DNA from: Candidatus Xianfuyuplasma coldseepsis
GTDB lineage: Bacteria; Bacillota_I; Bacilli_A; Izemoplasmatales; Izemoplasmataceae
Length of the DNA: 64,000 nt
Assembly: GCF_014023125.1 (NCBI RefSeq)
Contig: NZ_CP048914.1
Span: 1,702,698-1,766,697 of the forward strand
Direction: 5' to 3'
Shown here: positions 34,964-46,097 of the stretch, in pieces
Layout: each line of letters opens with the position of its first letter
Position numbering within the stretch: position 1 is the first letter of the stretch
The notes under the pieces: generated by a model
The model's input: only the letters and a program-made list of their open reading frames with translations
Database searches by the model: none
What the model was told of the DNA's origin: nothing
Translations under genes and position numbers: made by a program

Positions 34964-36433
34964 ATGAAGAAATATACCTTTTGGTTTGTTGTAGGAACAC
35001 AACATTTATATGGCCATAAGATTTTCAAGATTATTGAAAAACGGGCCGATGAAATGGCAGAGTTCTTAAGTCTTAAGTTTAAGGGATTTGCAACAATTGA
35101 ATTTAAATCATTGGTAAAAACAAGTGATGAAATTTATCAAGTTGCCAAAGAAGCAAATCACAATGATGATGTTGTAGGTATGATTACATGGATGCATACA
35201 TTCAGTCCATCAAAGATGTGGATTCACGGATTAAATGTGTTACAAAAACCAATGTTGCAATTGCATACACAATTTAATAAAGAAATACCGTGGGATGACA
35301 TCGATATGGATTTCATGAACTTAAATCAAAGTGCTCATGGTGATCGCGAACATGGATTTATCTATACTAGAATGCGAAAATATCGCAGTGTTGTATCGGG
35401 ATATTACCAAAATGAGGATGTTATTGCCGATATTGAACGTTGGCTTCGAGCATCCATTGGCGTTTTTGAATCGCAACAACTAAACGTTGTACGATTTGGC
35501 GATAATATGCGCAATGTTGCCGTTACAGAAGGAAACAAAGTCTCTGCAGAAATTGACTTTGGATGGAGTGTTAACGGTTGGGGTATGGGTGATCTTGTCA
35601 AGTTTGTCAATGATGTATCACAAAATGAAATCCGTGAACAACTCGATAAATACAAGAAAAAGTATCAAATGGATACCACCAATAACGACTCCATTAAGTA
35701 TCAGGCGAAGGTTCAAGTCGCCCTACGTAAGTTCTTAAAACAACAGCAATCATGTGCGTTTACAACAACCTTTGAAAACTTAACAGGTTTAGAGCAACTT
35801 CCCGGATTGGCCGTCCAAGATTTAATGGATGAAGGATTTGGATTTGGTGCTGAAGGAGATTGGAAAACAGCAGCAATGCAACGGATTATTTACTTGATGA
35901 GTATCGGGACTTCACAAAGCTGTTCCTTTATGGAAGATTATACCTACCATTTACCAGATAACAATGAAACCGTACTCGGTGCACATATGCTCGAAGTAAG
36001 CCCCCGAATTGCATCTACGAAACCACAGATTCAAGTACATCCACTTGGTATTGGTGGAAAAGATGCACCGGCACGTGTCGTATTTGATGCGAAGGCGGGA
36101 TCTGCGGTCCAAGTATCCTTAATTGATTTAGGAGATCGTTTCCGCTTAATCGCTGCCGACTGTAATGCCGTAGAACCACTCGAAAAAATGCCGAAACTAC
36201 CTGTCGCACAAGCGATGTGGACCTTAGAACCAAACTTTAAAGTGGGGACCGAAGCTTGGTTGATAGCTGGTGGTGCACACCATACCGTAATGACCTATGA
36301 CATCGATGCGAAAGTATTGGAACTGTTTGCCAATATGCTTGATATTGAATTTGTACACATTACTAACGATACTACAATCCAACGCTTACGAAATGAACTA
36401 CGTTGGAATGAAACAGGATACAAATTAAAATAA
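34964..36433 (+). CDS. araA: L-arabinose isomerase
   Basis: 489 residues. [61 protein letters not shown] and [13 protein letters not shown] are AraA signatures. The metal-binding residues are visible in AEGDWKTAA (Glu), FMEDYTYHL (Glu), GAHMLEVSP (His) and GGAHHTVM (His). It converts L-arabinose to L-ribulose. GAGGAAC lies before the ATG, 19 bases after araB. The stop shares one base with the araD start. Confidence 0.97.
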   Translation: MKKYTFWFVVGTQHLYGHKIFKIIEKRADEMAEFLSLKFKGFATIEFKSLVKTSDEIYQVAKEANHNDDVVGMITWMHTFSPSKMWIHGLNVLQKPMLQLHTQFNKEIPWDDIDMDFMNLNQSAHGDREHGFIYTRMRKYRSVVSGYYQNEDVIADIERWLRASIGVFESQQLNVVRFGDNMRNVAVTEGNKVSAEIDFGWSVNGWGMGDLVKFVNDVSQNEIREQLDKYKKKYQMDTTNNDSIKYQAKVQVALRKFLKQQQSCAFTTTFENLTGLEQLPGLAVQDLMDEGFGFGAEGDWKTAAMQRIIYLMSIGTSQSCSFMEDYTYHLPDNNETVLGAHMLEVSPRIASTKPQIQVHPLGIGGKDAPARVVFDAKAGSAVQVSLIDLGDRFRLIAADCNAVEPLEKMPKLPVAQAMWTLEPNFKVGTEAWLIAGGAHHTVMTYDIDAKVLELFANMLDIEFVHITNDTTIQRLRNELRWNETGYKLK

Positions 36434-37128
36434 TGTTAGAACAATTAAAACAAGACGTATATCAAGCGAATTTAGATCTTGTCAAACATGGGTTAGTGAT
36501 CTTTACTTGGGGAAATGTATCCGGTATTGATGAAACCAGACAATATGTTGTGATCAAACCGTCGGGTGTCAAGTATGAGGACATGAAAGCAGAGGATATG
36601 GTTGTCGTTGATCTCGCTGGGCAAGTTATTGAAGGGTCATTGAATCCTTCAAGTGATACGATGACTCATGTGGAGTTGTACAAGCAATTCCCATCGATCA
36701 AAGGCGTTGTTCACACCCATTCCAAATGGGCGACCACGTATAGTCAATTAAAACGACCCATACCACCTTTAGGAACAACTCACGCGGATTACTTTAATCA
36801 GGCGATTCCCGTTACAAGACCTTTAGAACTACAAGAAATTCGAACGGATTATGAATGGAATACGGGAAAAGTGATTGTTGAAACATTTACAACCAAGAAC
36901 ATTAATCCGCTTCACTGCCCTGCCGTATTGGTTCACGAACATGGCCCGTTTGCATGGGGGGACAGTGTTCACAACGCGGTTCACAACGCGGTAGTACTCG
37001 AATATCTAGCCGATATGGCGTATCATATCGAAGTATTACAAGATGCAACCCCAATCAATCAAGATTTATTAAACAAGCATTTTAACCGCAAACATGGAAA
37101 AGATGCGTATTATGGACAAAAGCTATAA
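36433..37128 (+). CDS. araD: L-ribulose-5-phosphate 4-epimerase (arabinose branch)
   Basis: 231 residues. [18 protein letters not shown] and TTHADYF give phosphate and zinc binding as in AraD/UlaF. It produces D-xylulose 5-phosphate. It overlaps araA by one base (TAATG). It is paralogous to ulaF at 13661, with the same length and near-identical active-site blocks, and the C-termini both end KHGK-x-AYYGQ. The two copies probably arose by duplication and serve separately controlled pathways. Confidence 0.95.
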   Translation: MLEQLKQDVYQANLDLVKHGLVIFTWGNVSGIDETRQYVVIKPSGVKYEDMKAEDMVVVDLAGQVIEGSLNPSSDTMTHVELYKQFPSIKGVVHTHSKWATTYSQLKRPIPPLGTTHADYFNQAIPVTRPLELQEIRTDYEWNTGKVIVETFTTKNINPLHCPAVLVHEHGPFAWGDSVHNAVHNAVVLEYLADMAYHIEVLQDATPINQDLLNKHFNRKHGKDAYYGQKL

Positions 37129-37179
37129 CAATTCATTACGAATTGAGCACAATAAAAAAAATAAAAGGAGAATTACAAA

Positions 37180-38265
37180 ATGAGAAAATTAGCTTTACTT
37201 ATTACTGCATTTGTAGTAGTATTCGCGTTATCTGCATGTGGTGGAACCACAGATGACGGTGTAACAAGCATTGGTATCTCAATGCCAACAACTTCTTCAA
37301 CTCGTTGGATTTCTGATGGATACACCATGAAAGACTTATTTGAAGAAGAAGGATATAATGTATACTTAGAGTATGGACAAGATGATATTACAACTCAAGT
37401 AGCTCAAGTAGAAAACATGATCACCAAAGGTGTTGATGTACTTGTTATCGCAGCGATTGACAACTCCGTATGGGGAACCGTATTAGAGAATGCTCATGAA
37501 GCTGGAATCATTGTTATCGCATATGACCGTTTAATCTTAAACACAGAATATGTTGATTACTATGCAACATTCGATAACTTCGGTGTTGGTACATTGATGG
37601 GACAAGGAATTGTTGACGCATTAGAATTAGACAACAATACCGATACGTTCAACTTGGAATTATTTGCTGGATCTCCTGATGACAGTAACTCTGCATATTT
37701 CTTCAATGGTGCAATGAGCATTCTTGACTCATACGTCAATGCAGGACGCTTAGTTATCCAATCTGGACAAGATAATTTCACTCAAGTAACAACCTTGCGT
37801 TGGGATGGAACCGTTGCCCAATCTCGTATGGAAGACATCATTACAGCTGCATATTCTGATGGTGAAGTTGTTGACGCTGTATTAGCTCCATATGATGGAT
37901 TATCAATCGGAATTATCTCTGCATTGCGTTCCAATGGTTATGGTCTAGGTGCAGAAGATACACCAATGGCATATGTAACTGGACAAGATGCTGAACAAGC
38001 TTCTGTACAAGCAATTATTGATGGATATCAAGGATCAACCGTATTCAAAGATACCCGTGAATTAGCTGCCGTAGCAGTTAATATGGCTACTGCTGCATTA
38101 GCTGGTGAAGAAGTAGAAATCAACGACACTGAAACTTATGACAATGGTGTTAAAGTTGTTCCTTCTTACCTGTTAATTCCAATCTTTGTTGACGCATCAA
38201 ACTGGGAAGAAGCATTAATTGATTCAGGATACTGGTCATTAGATGACTTTGACTTAGGTGAATAA
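37180..38265 (+). CDS. chvE: Sugar-binding lipoprotein of an ABC transporter (ChvE/multiple monosaccharide type)
   Basis: 361 residues. The signal peptide ends in the lipobox LSAC with Cys20, so the protein is lipid-anchored outside. The mature part has IGISMPTTSSTRWISDGYTM and NMITKGVDVLVIAAIDNSVW, typical of the ChvE branch that works with GguA/GguB (MmsAB) and binds arabinose, xylose, glucose or galactose. By operon, arabinose is likely. AAAGGAG lies before the ATG. A stem-loop follows the gene. Confidence 0.88.
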   Translation: MRKLALLITAFVVVFALSACGGTTDDGVTSIGISMPTTSSTRWISDGYTMKDLFEEEGYNVYLEYGQDDITTQVAQVENMITKGVDVLVIAAIDNSVWGTVLENAHEAGIIVIAYDRLILNTEYVDYYATFDNFGVGTLMGQGIVDALELDNNTDTFNLELFAGSPDDSNSAYFFNGAMSILDSYVNAGRLVIQSGQDNFTQVTTLRWDGTVAQSRMEDIITAAYSDGEVVDAVLAPYDGLSIGIISALRSNGYGLGAEDTPMAYVTGQDAEQASVQAIIDGYQGSTVFKDTRELAAVAVNMATAALAGEEVEINDTETYDNGVKVVPSYLLIPIFVDASNWEEALIDSGYWSLDDFDLGE

Positions 38266-38296
38266 TCAGACTAAAATTTTCAAAATATATACAGTT

Positions 38297-38322
38297 GATA
38301 GTGGCGTGAATGCGCCACTATC
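38297..38322 (+). other. Intercistronic stem-loop after the binding-protein gene
   Basis: GATAGTGGCG / CGCCACTATC with a six-base loop and outer ACAGT/ACTGT pairing, no T-run. It probably protects the binding-protein mRNA so that more of it is made than of the membrane parts. Confidence 0.65.
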
Positions 38323-38353
38323 ATCACTGTATTTATGAAAAGGAGTTACCACT

Positions 38354-39901
38354 ATGGGTGAATATTTATTAGAAATGAAAAACATAACCAAAGTTTTTCC
38401 AGGTGTAAAAGCGCTTGACAACGTTGATATTAAAGTCAAAAAAGGCGAAATTCATGCGTTGGTAGGTGAAAACGGTGCTGGAAAATCCACTTTAATGAAA
38501 GTATTGAGTGGGGTTTATCCACATGGTTCTTTTGATGGGGAAATTTATTTTGATGGTGAACTTTGTGAATTTAGTGATATCAAGCAAAGTGAAGAAAAAG
38601 GGATTGGCATCATCCATCAAGAGTTGGCTCTGATTATGTATTTGTCCATTGCCGAAAATATCTTTTTGGGTAATGAAGTATCCAAAAAAGGTGTCATCGA
38701 TTGGGATAAAACCAAACTGCGAACTAAAGATTTATTAAAGAAAGTACGTCTTACTGAAAAACCAGAGACATTGATTAAGGACATTGGTGTTGGGAAACAA
38801 CAACTTGTTGAAATCGCCAAAGCCTTATCGAAGAACATCAAATTACTAATTCTGGATGAGCCTACATCCGCATTAAATGAAGATGACTCACAAAACTTGC
38901 TGAACTTAATTCTAGAATTAAAGAAACATGATGTTACCTCGATTATCATTTCCCATAAACTAAATGAAATAGAGCAAATTAGCGACTCCCTAACGGTTCT
39001 TCGTGATGGTAAAATGATTTCCTATCTAGATATGAAAAAAGACCATGTCACCGAAGATGTGATTATCAAACACATGGTAGGACGCGAAATTACCGATCTA
39101 TTCCCAAAACGTAATCATGTTGTGGGTGATGTCATCTTTGAAGTGAAGAATTGGAACGCCGATCATCCATTATTTGATCGTCAAATCCTTAAAGACATTA
39201 GCCTTAATGTGAAAAAGGGTGAAGTTGTCGGTATTGCCGGACTAATGGGAGCGGGACGAACCGAGTTAGCACGAAGCATATTCGGAAAATCCTATGGCCG
39301 CAACATATCTGGAGATATGACAATGTTTGGTCAAGAAGTGAATTTGAAAGATATTCCACAAGCGATTAAAGCAGGATTAGCCTATGTAACGGAAGATCGA
39401 AAGAATCTAGGTCTTATTCTCATTAATGATATTAAGAGAAACGTTACATTAGCGAACTTAGACAAAGTTAAATCTGGCTTGGTTGTGGATGAAAATAAAG
39501 AAGTTGTCGAAGTTGAAGAACAAGTCCAAGCATTACGCGTGAAATGTTCTTCCATCCTTCAAAAAACGAAAAACCTAAGTGGTGGTAACCAGCAAAAAGT
39601 GGTACTCAGTAAATGGATGTTCACCAATCCTGAAATTCTTATCTTGGATGAACCGACACGGGGAATCGACGTTGGTGCAAAATATGAAATTTATACCATC
39701 ATTAATCAATTAGCAGAAAGTGGTAAAGCGGTAATCATGATCTCCAGTGAACTACCTGAAGTTATTGGTATGAGTGATCGCATCTATGTTATGAGTGAAG
39801 GTAAAATTACCGGTGAACTCGATGGAGGAACCGCAACACCAGAAGAAATCATGAAACACATTGTTGTTGATAAAAAGGATAGAAAAGAGGTTTCACTATG
39901 A
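38354..39901 (+). CDS. mmsA: Sugar ABC transporter ATP-binding protein (MmsA/GguA type)
   Basis: 515 residues, two ABC domains. The first has Walker [10 protein letters not shown] and [14 protein letters not shown]; the second has GLMGAGRTE as a degenerate Walker [15 protein letters not shown] and LDEPTRGID. This asymmetry is normal for the RbsA/XylG group. [15 protein letters not shown] marks the multiple-monosaccharide branch. Overlaps the permease gene by four bases (ATGA). Confidence 0.94.
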   Translation: MGEYLLEMKNITKVFPGVKALDNVDIKVKKGEIHALVGENGAGKSTLMKVLSGVYPHGSFDGEIYFDGELCEFSDIKQSEEKGIGIIHQELALIMYLSIAENIFLGNEVSKKGVIDWDKTKLRTKDLLKKVRLTEKPETLIKDIGVGKQQLVEIAKALSKNIKLLILDEPTSALNEDDSQNLLNLILELKKHDVTSIIISHKLNEIEQISDSLTVLRDGKMISYLDMKKDHVTEDVIIKHMVGREITDLFPKRNHVVGDVIFEVKNWNADHPLFDRQILKDISLNVKKGEVVGIAGLMGAGRTELARSIFGKSYGRNISGDMTMFGQEVNLKDIPQAIKAGLAYVTEDRKNLGLILINDIKRNVTLANLDKVKSGLVVDENKEVVEVEEQVQALRVKCSSILQKTKNLSGGNQQKVVLSKWMFTNPEILILDEPTRGIDVGAKYEIYTIINQLAESGKAVIMISSELPEVIGMSDRIYVMSEGKITGELDGGTATPEEIMKHIVVDKKDRKEVSL

Positions 39902-41130
39902 AAAAAGTACTATCGAAACTTATCGCGTTCTTTGTACGCTTATGGAATTCCCCTATCGTTGTGACATTACGAAAATTGATGTCCGAAAACATTCGTCAAT
40001 ACGGGATGATTCTGGCATTGATTGGGATTATGATTTTCTTTGCCATTACCACAGGTGGTATTTCCTTAAAGCCACTAAATATTTCGAATTTATTACTACA
40101 AAATGGTCATATATTAATATTGGCTGTTGGGATGTTAATCGTAATCTTAACTGGTAACATCGATTTATCCGTAGGATCGGTTGCTGCCTTTGTTGGGGCA
40201 ATTGCTGGGATTATGATGATTAAAAATGATTACCCCATCATCCCGTCAGTGTTCGTTGCACTCTCCATTGGGATAGCGGCTGGAGCGTGGAATGGATTCT
40301 GGATTGCCTATATTCGGATTCCCGCATTTATTGTCACCCTGGGAGGGATGTTAATCTTCCGTGGATTAACCCTTGCTGTTCTTGGTGGAGTTACCTTGGG
40401 ACCATTCCCGGATGCCTTCAATGCGATTAGTTCTGGATTTCTTCCCGATACACTTGATTTCTTAAATCTTGAAGATTTCCATTTAACAACCGTAATCATC
40501 GGGATCTTATTCTCGTTATTGTACATCGTAAATGTCTATTTTTCGAGAACGAAAAAACAAAAATATGATTTTGAAGTCGCCCCTCTATGGGTCACCATCT
40601 TATCGACATCATTTATTCTCTTTGCATTAAACTTATTTACGTTTACCTTAGCACTCTATCGAGGATTTCCAAATATCTCGATTATCCTCTTCATAGTTCT
40701 TGCAATCTATGTCTTCCTGACAACAAAAACAGTCTTTGGACGTCACGTGTATGCAATGGGAGGAAATTATGAAGCCGCAAAATTATCCGGTGTAAAAACC
40801 AAATTTACAATGTTTATGGTCTACACCAATATGGGATTGCTTGCTGCCGTATCAGGACTTGTGTACGCTGCTCGATTAAATGCTGCTACACCAAAAGCCG
40901 GAAACTTATTTGAACTCGATGCGATCGCTGCATCATTCATTGGTGGTGCCTCGGCATCTGGTGGAGTTGGTAGTGTCATTGGAGCTGTAATTGGTGGACT
41001 TGTTATGGGGGTCATAAACAATGGTATGAGTATTATGTCCCTTGGTATAGATTGGCAACAAGTCGTAAAAGGTTTGGTATTACTACTCGCAGTATGGTTT
41101 GATATTGCGACGAAGAATAAATCTAAATAA
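39898..41130 (+). CDS. mmsB: Sugar ABC transporter permease (MmsB/GguB type)
   Basis: 410 residues, about eleven membrane segments, longer than RbsC as is usual in the GguB branch. [37 protein letters not shown] and [26 protein letters not shown] are the conserved membrane motifs. Last gene of the ara operon. Confidence 0.94.
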   Translation: MKKVLSKLIAFFVRLWNSPIVVTLRKLMSENIRQYGMILALIGIMIFFAITTGGISLKPLNISNLLLQNGHILILAVGMLIVILTGNIDLSVGSVAAFVGAIAGIMMIKNDYPIIPSVFVALSIGIAAGAWNGFWIAYIRIPAFIVTLGGMLIFRGLTLAVLGGVTLGPFPDAFNAISSGFLPDTLDFLNLEDFHLTTVIIGILFSLLYIVNVYFSRTKKQKYDFEVAPLWVTILSTSFILFALNLFTFTLALYRGFPNISIILFIVLAIYVFLTTKTVFGRHVYAMGGNYEAAKLSGVKTKFTMFMVYTNMGLLAAVSGLVYAARLNAATPKAGNLFELDAIAASFIGGASASGGVGSVIGAVIGGLVMGVINNGMSIMSLGIDWQQVVKGLVLLLAVWFDIATKNKSK

Positions 41131-41153
41131 TATTTTTTTCAACCCTCTTATTT

Positions 41154-41190
41154 GATAAAAGACAAGTCTCCTTACTTGTCTTTTATCTTT
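41154..41190 (+). terminator. Terminator of the ara operon
   Basis: A 13-bp stem GATAAAAGACAAG / CTTGTCTTTTATC followed by TTTT. Confidence 0.92.
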
Positions 41191-41213
41191 TATATAAAAA
41201 CCGCGTAAAAGCA

Positions 41214-41242
41214 TTTACAAAGCAGTTATTATATGGTAGTAT
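41214..41242 (+). promoter_or_regulatory. valS promoter
   Basis: TTTACA, 17-bp spacer, TGGTAGTAT (extended -10). Confidence 0.6.
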
Positions 41243-41249
41243 ATCGGTA

Positions 41250-41472
41250 AATACTAGGAACCGGAAGAGTACTGTATACTGTGGTCTAGAGAATTCGTGG
41301 ATGGTGTAAACGAATCGATCAGTTGCATGAATGTCGCCGGGGAGTAGCCAATGTGAACAGAAGTAAGATTGGCCGTTGATCGCGTTAGGATTCCGAGCGC
41401 CTGGTAATCCAGGAAGTAAGGTGGTACCACGGATACAATATTCGTCCTTTGTTTAGGACGGATTTTTTTTAT
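41250..41472 (+). promoter_or_regulatory. T-box riboswitch (tRNA-Val sensing) upstream of valS
   Basis: The T-box core AAGGTGGTACCACGG is at 41418-41432. Its UGGU bulge would pair with the ACCA end of uncharged tRNA whose discriminator base is A, as in tRNA-Val. Stem I includes AGAGAATT and, on its 3' side, GAATGTCGCC with GTC (41333-41335) at the specifier position, a valine codon. The terminator ATTCGTCCT / AGGACGGAT with a T-run is at 41440-41470. Uncharged tRNA would stabilise the antiterminator and let valS-folC be transcribed. It fills the 361-bp gap before valS. Confidence 0.9.
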
Positions 41473-41491
41473 TAATAAGGAGGAATACAAT

Positions 41492-44095
41492 ATGAAAGAA
41501 TTACCAAAGAAATACGATCATCATTTGGTCGAAGAAGGGAAATACGACTTTTGGTTAAAAGGCCGTTATTTTAAGTCTGGCGACAAAACCAAAACACCTT
41601 ATACGATTGTGATTCCCCCACCCAATGTCACCGGTAAACTGCATCTAGGACACGCATGGGATAACACATTACAAGACATCATCATTCGTCGGAAACGGAT
41701 GCAAGGGTTTGATGCTCTGTACTTACCAGGTATGGACCATGCGGGAATCGCGACTCAGGCGAAAGTCGATGCGAAACTTCGTGATCAAGGAACGTCTCGG
41801 TATGAACTTGGACGGGAAAAATTTCTTGAAGTTGCTTGGGATTGGAAACATGAATATGCCGGTCATATCCGTGAACAATGGGAAGCACTTGGCGTCAGTG
41901 TGGATTATGATAAGGAACGGTTTACGTTGGATCATGGCCTTTATGAGGCAGTAACAGAAGTCTTTATTCGCTTGTATGAAAAAGGCCTTATTTACCGTGG
42001 TGAACGGATTATTAACTGGGATGTTGAAGCCAAAACCGCTCTTAGTAATATCGAAGTTGAACACAAAGAAATCGAAGGAGCCTTCTATTTCTTTAAATAT
42101 ATGTTAGAGGATGGAAGCGGGTTTATGGAAATTGCCACAACCCGACCGGAAACGATGTATGGCGATACCGCGTTAATGGTTCATCCAGATGATGAACGAT
42201 TTAGAGGATATGTGGGGAAAAAAGCGTATATCCCGGGAACAGATCGTTTGATTCCAATTATCGAAGATGACTATGTTGACATGGAATTCGGAACCGGATG
42301 TGTAAAAGTAACACCAGCTCATGACCCCAATGACTTTGAAGTTGGACGTCGTCATGATTTGGATTCACCCCTTTGTATGAACGAAGATGGTACGATGAAC
42401 GAGCTAGCACATAAATATGAAGGCATGGATCGTTTTGAATGCCGCAAGGCATGTGTAAAAGACTTGCAAGAATCAGGACTTTGCACGAAGATTGAAAAAC
42501 TGGTTCATAATGTAGGGCATAGTGAACGTACGGGTGTCATCGTTGAACCTCGTTTAAGCAAGCAATGGTTCGTCCATATGGAACCACTCAGCAAACAAGC
42601 AACGGAGTTATCCACTGTTGAATTTGTTCCAAAACGCTTTGAAAAAACATTCCTGCGGTGGATGGATGGAACCTTTGACTGGTGTATTAGTCGTCAGTTG
42701 TGGTGGGGACATCGCATTCCTGCGTGGTATCGCGGTGAAGAAGTCTATGTTGGTAAAGAGGCTCCACAAGGTGACGGATGGGTTCAAGATGAAGATGTTC
42801 TTGATACCTGGTTTAGTAGTGCCTTATGGCCATTTTCAACACTAGGATGGCCACATCAAACCGACGACTTAAAACGGTATTATCCTACCGATACGATGGT
42901 TACTGGATACGATATTATTTTCTTCTGGGTTGCTCGGATGATTTTCCAAGCCCTCGAATTCACAGGAGAAAGCCCCTTCAAACAATGTTTGATTCATGGA
43001 TTGATCCGTGATAGTGAAGGTCGAAAAATGAGTAAATCCCTTGGGAATGGTGTCGATCCAATGGACATCAAATCCCAATACGGAATGGATACCCTGCGCT
43101 ATTTCTTAACGACGAATAGTGCTCCAGGAATGGATTTGCGATTTGAAATTGAAAAAGTGGAATCATCCTGGAACTTTATAAACAAATTGTGGAATATATC
43201 ACGATTCATCTTAATGAATCTCGGTGAGTTTACAATTGATGATGTTGAAATTGATACCGATGAACTACCCTTAAGCGATCAATGGATCTTAGCGAAACTA
43301 CATCAAACAATTACGGAAATGGACTATAATTATGAGAAATTTGAATTTGGTGAAGCCGCAAAATCCGTTCATCAGTTCAGTTGGGAAGAGTTTGCAGCAT
43401 GGTATGTTGAAATTAGTAAAATTGCACTCAATAGTGAGAATGAAAGTACTGTAAAACGCACCAAATCAATCTTGAGTTATGTCTTACTCGACATTATGAA
43501 ATTACTACATCCATTCATGCCATTTGTCACTGAGGCCATCTACCAACAAATTCCCCATGTGGAAGAATCGATTATGATTTCTAATTGGCCCGAGGCCATT
43601 GATGAATTTAAAAATCCACAGGCAATTAAAGATTTTGAACTCATTCAAGATATCATAAAAGCGATTCGCAATGTCCGTGCTGAATACAATGTTGCACCAA
43701 GTAAACCAATTCACGTGGTCCTAAAATGCAACGCAGAAACACAAGCATTATTCCGCGAAAACGAGGAGATTATCCATAAATTTATTAATCCAGAAGGATT
43801 GGAACTGGTTGCAGAATACCGCATAGATACTGAACTTGTATCGATTATTTTACCAGATGTGGAAATCTTGTTACCACTGGGTGATTTGGTCGACATCGAC
43901 CAAGAGATTACTCGATTGGAACAAGAGTTAAAACGTCTTACTGGCGAAATCAAACGATGCCAAGGAATGCTCAGTAATCCAAATTTCCTCAACAAAGCAC
44001 CAGAGCAAAAGGTTGCTCAAGAGCGTGAAAAACTCGTGAACTATCAAGAGCAATTTGAAGCCACAAAATCACGCTTGGCTGAGTTAAAACAATAA
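41492..44095 (+). CDS. valS: Valyl-tRNA synthetase
   Basis: 867 residues, class I. PPPNVTGKLHLGHAWDN holds the HIGH motif (HLGH), KMSKSLGNGVDP the KMSKS loop, and TTRPETMYGDTA the editing domain that removes Thr-tRNA-Val. The C-terminal coiled-coil arm (DIDQEITRLEQELKRL) is present. AAGGAGG lies before the ATG. Expression is controlled by the T-box. It overlaps folC by one base. Confidence 0.98.
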   Translation: MKELPKKYDHHLVEEGKYDFWLKGRYFKSGDKTKTPYTIVIPPPNVTGKLHLGHAWDNTLQDIIIRRKRMQGFDALYLPGMDHAGIATQAKVDAKLRDQGTSRYELGREKFLEVAWDWKHEYAGHIREQWEALGVSVDYDKERFTLDHGLYEAVTEVFIRLYEKGLIYRGERIINWDVEAKTALSNIEVEHKEIEGAFYFFKYMLEDGSGFMEIATTRPETMYGDTALMVHPDDERFRGYVGKKAYIPGTDRLIPIIEDDYVDMEFGTGCVKVTPAHDPNDFEVGRRHDLDSPLCMNEDGTMNELAHKYEGMDRFECRKACVKDLQESGLCTKIEKLVHNVGHSERTGVIVEPRLSKQWFVHMEPLSKQATELSTVEFVPKRFEKTFLRWMDGTFDWCISRQLWWGHRIPAWYRGEEVYVGKEAPQGDGWVQDEDVLDTWFSSALWPFSTLGWPHQTDDLKRYYPTDTMVTGYDIIFFWVARMIFQALEFTGESPFKQCLIHGLIRDSEGRKMSKSLGNGVDPMDIKSQYGMDTLRYFLTTNSAPGMDLRFEIEKVESSWNFINKLWNISRFILMNLGEFTIDDVEIDTDELPLSDQWILAKLHQTITEMDYNYEKFEFGEAAKSVHQFSWEEFAAWYVEISKIALNSENESTVKRTKSILSYVLLDIMKLLHPFMPFVTEAIYQQIPHVEESIMISNWPEAIDEFKNPQAIKDFELIQDIIKAIRNVRAEYNVAPSKPIHVVLKCNAETQALFRENEEIIHKFINPEGLELVAEYRIDTELVSIILPDVEILLPLGDLVDIDQEITRLEQELKRLTGEIKRCQGMLSNPNFLNKAPEQKVAQEREKLVNYQEQFEATKSRLAELKQ

Positions 44096-45348
44096 TGTTC
44101 AAAACCCTCCAACCAGCAATTGAATGGATTGAATCCGTTAAACGTTTTGGCGATAAACTCGATTTATCACGGATGAATATTGCATGTGAAAAGTTAGGGC
44201 ATCCCGAACGGACGTTACGTGTGATTCATGTTGCAGGGACCAACGGCAAAGGTTCAACCGTAACCTTCTTGAAACACGCTTTGTTGGAACAAGGCTATCA
44301 TGTTGGAACATTTATTAGTCCGTATATTATTCGATTCAACGAACGAATTACAGTGGATTATAACGACATTGATGATGAGGAATTACTGGTTTACATCAAT
44401 CAGGTATATAGTTTGTATCACGAAGTATTGCATGAATACAATCAAGTGATAACCTTTTTTGAACTGATTACGCTGATCTCATTTCTGTATTTCCGTGATC
44501 AACAATTGGACTTTTGCATCTATGAAGTTGGTCTTGGAGGACGACTGGATGCAACCAATGTCGTGCAACCAATCATGACGGTTATCACGTCGATCAGTTA
44601 TGATCATATGGGTGTTCTAGGAAACACACTGGAATCCATCGCATTCAATAAACTAGGAATTGTCAAAGATAAGATTCCCTTGGTTACCGCTGTGACGAAT
44701 GAGGAGTTAATCCCTGTGTTTGAATCAGTAACAACGTCACACGATAGTGATTTGATCATCCTATCACCAGACGATATTACGAATATAACATATGGACCAA
44801 CCACATCTTTTACATATAAGGATGAAGAGTATCATATTGACTTATTAGGAACACATCAAGTTACCAATGCTTGTCTGGCCATTGAGGTTTTAACACAAAT
44901 GCAACAACGAGATTTAGTTCGTATAACAAACAATAGTATAAAACAAGGATTGAAAGCAGCCTATTGGCCAGGTCGAATGGAACGATTCGGGAATATCATC
45001 TTAGACGGTGCCCATAATATTGGTGGTATCGAAGCACTAAAAGATACGATGGAAACCTACTTCAAGAATTTCTATGTTAAAGTTCTGTATACCTCCATGA
45101 CGGACAAAGAATACTTTGATAATATTCAAGTGTTGGAACAGTTCGCAGACGAGATTTATTTTACAGAATTTGATTATCCCCGATGTGAAGATGCACAGAC
45201 ACTCTACGATGTGTCGAATCATCCGAAAAAATTCTTGGTCCCCAATGCGATTGCGGCATTACAAGTATTACGTCAACTAGAGGCCAATGAGTTATTATTA
45301 ATAACCGGATCCTTATACTTTATTAGTTATATACGAAAAGAGTTGTGA
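44095..45348 (+). CDS. folC: Folylpolyglutamate synthase / dihydrofolate synthase
   Basis: 417 residues. The P-loop HVAGTNGKGSTV is near residues 44-55. FISPYIIRFNERI is next, followed by EVGLGGRLDATN, SYDHMGVLG and the Mur-ligase C-terminal domain (LDGAHNIGG). It adds glutamate to folates. It begins inside the last base of valS (TAATG) and is therefore under the same T-box, a common pairing in Bacillota. Confidence 0.95.
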   Translation: MFKTLQPAIEWIESVKRFGDKLDLSRMNIACEKLGHPERTLRVIHVAGTNGKGSTVTFLKHALLEQGYHVGTFISPYIIRFNERITVDYNDIDDEELLVYINQVYSLYHEVLHEYNQVITFFELITLISFLYFRDQQLDFCIYEVGLGGRLDATNVVQPIMTVITSISYDHMGVLGNTLESIAFNKLGIVKDKIPLVTAVTNEELIPVFESVTTSHDSDLIILSPDDITNITYGPTTSFTYKDEEYHIDLLGTHQVTNACLAIEVLTQMQQRDLVRITNNSIKQGLKAAYWPGRMERFGNIILDGAHNIGGIEALKDTMETYFKNFYVKVLYTSMTDKEYFDNIQVLEQFADEIYFTEFDYPRCEDAQTLYDVSNHPKKFLVPNAIAALQVLRQLEANELLLITGSLYFISYIRKEL

Positions 45349-45366
45349 TTGCACAACTCTTTTTTA
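45336..45366 (+). terminator. Terminator overlapping the folC stop codon
   Basis: AAAAGAGTTGTG ATTG CACAACTCTTTT plus T-run; the TGA stop lies at the end of the left arm. Confidence 0.92.
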
Positions 45367-45415
45367 CGGAAGAACATTGATCTAGATATCCGTATTATCT
45401 TATGGAGGTGATTGA

Positions 45416-46093
45416 ATGTTCACAATCAAAGAAATGCCACTTGAGGAACGACCGCGTGAGCGATTAGCTAAATACGATGCCGAAACGATCCAAACGCATG
45501 AACTGATTGCTATTATTTTACGTACCGGTACAACAGCGCATAGTGTTCTTGAACTCGCTAAGCAACTACTGTATCAATATGGATCATTAAAAGAGTTGGC
45601 TAGCAGTACCTATCAAGAATACCAGACCATTCCAGGGATTGGATTTAGTAAAGCCATCCAACTGAAAGCTGCGTTTGAACTTGGACGACGCAGTGTTCGT
45701 GAAACGTTTGGCCAATCGATTCATTTGCGATCCCCTGAGGCCATCTATTTGTTTTGTAAGGATCAATTGGAAATGAAAACCCAGGAACATCTACTGGGAT
45801 TATACTTAAATACAAAAGGTGAACTCTTAAAAAAAGAAGTGTTGTTCATCGGGAGTTTGAATACCAGCGTTATTCATCCGCGCGCTATTTTTAAGCATGC
45901 CGTGTTGAATAGTGCCGCAAATATTATTATCGTCCATAATCATCCTAGTGGCGACCCGACACCTTCGAAAGCCGATTTGGATGTAACATCAATTATTGTA
46001 GACAATGGGAAGATGATGGATATTCCCGTACTGGATCATGTGATTATTGGTCGTGATCGTTATTTCTCATTCAAAGAAAAAGGTGCCTTATAG
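45416..46093 (+). CDS. radC: RadC family JAB1/MPN domain protein
   Basis: 225 residues. The N-terminal helix-hairpin-helix region reads YQTIPGIGFSKAIQLKAAFELG. The MPN+ metal site is HNHPSGDPTPSKAD, with the upstream Glu in the RKEVLF-like KKEVLFIGSLN. It is widely conserved, often near mreB or Maf; the enzymatic role is unproven. GGAGGTGA lies before the ATG. Confidence 0.93.
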   Translation: MFTIKEMPLEERPRERLAKYDAETIQTHELIAIILRTGTTAHSVLELAKQLLYQYGSLKELASSTYQEYQTIPGIGFSKAIQLKAAFELGRRSVRETFGQSIHLRSPEAIYLFCKDQLEMKTQEHLLGLYLNTKGELLKKEVLFIGSLNTSVIHPRAIFKHAVLNSAANIIIVHNHPSGDPTPSKADLDVTSIIVDNGKMMDIPVLDHVIIGRDRYFSFKEKGAL

Positions 46094-46097
46094 ACAC

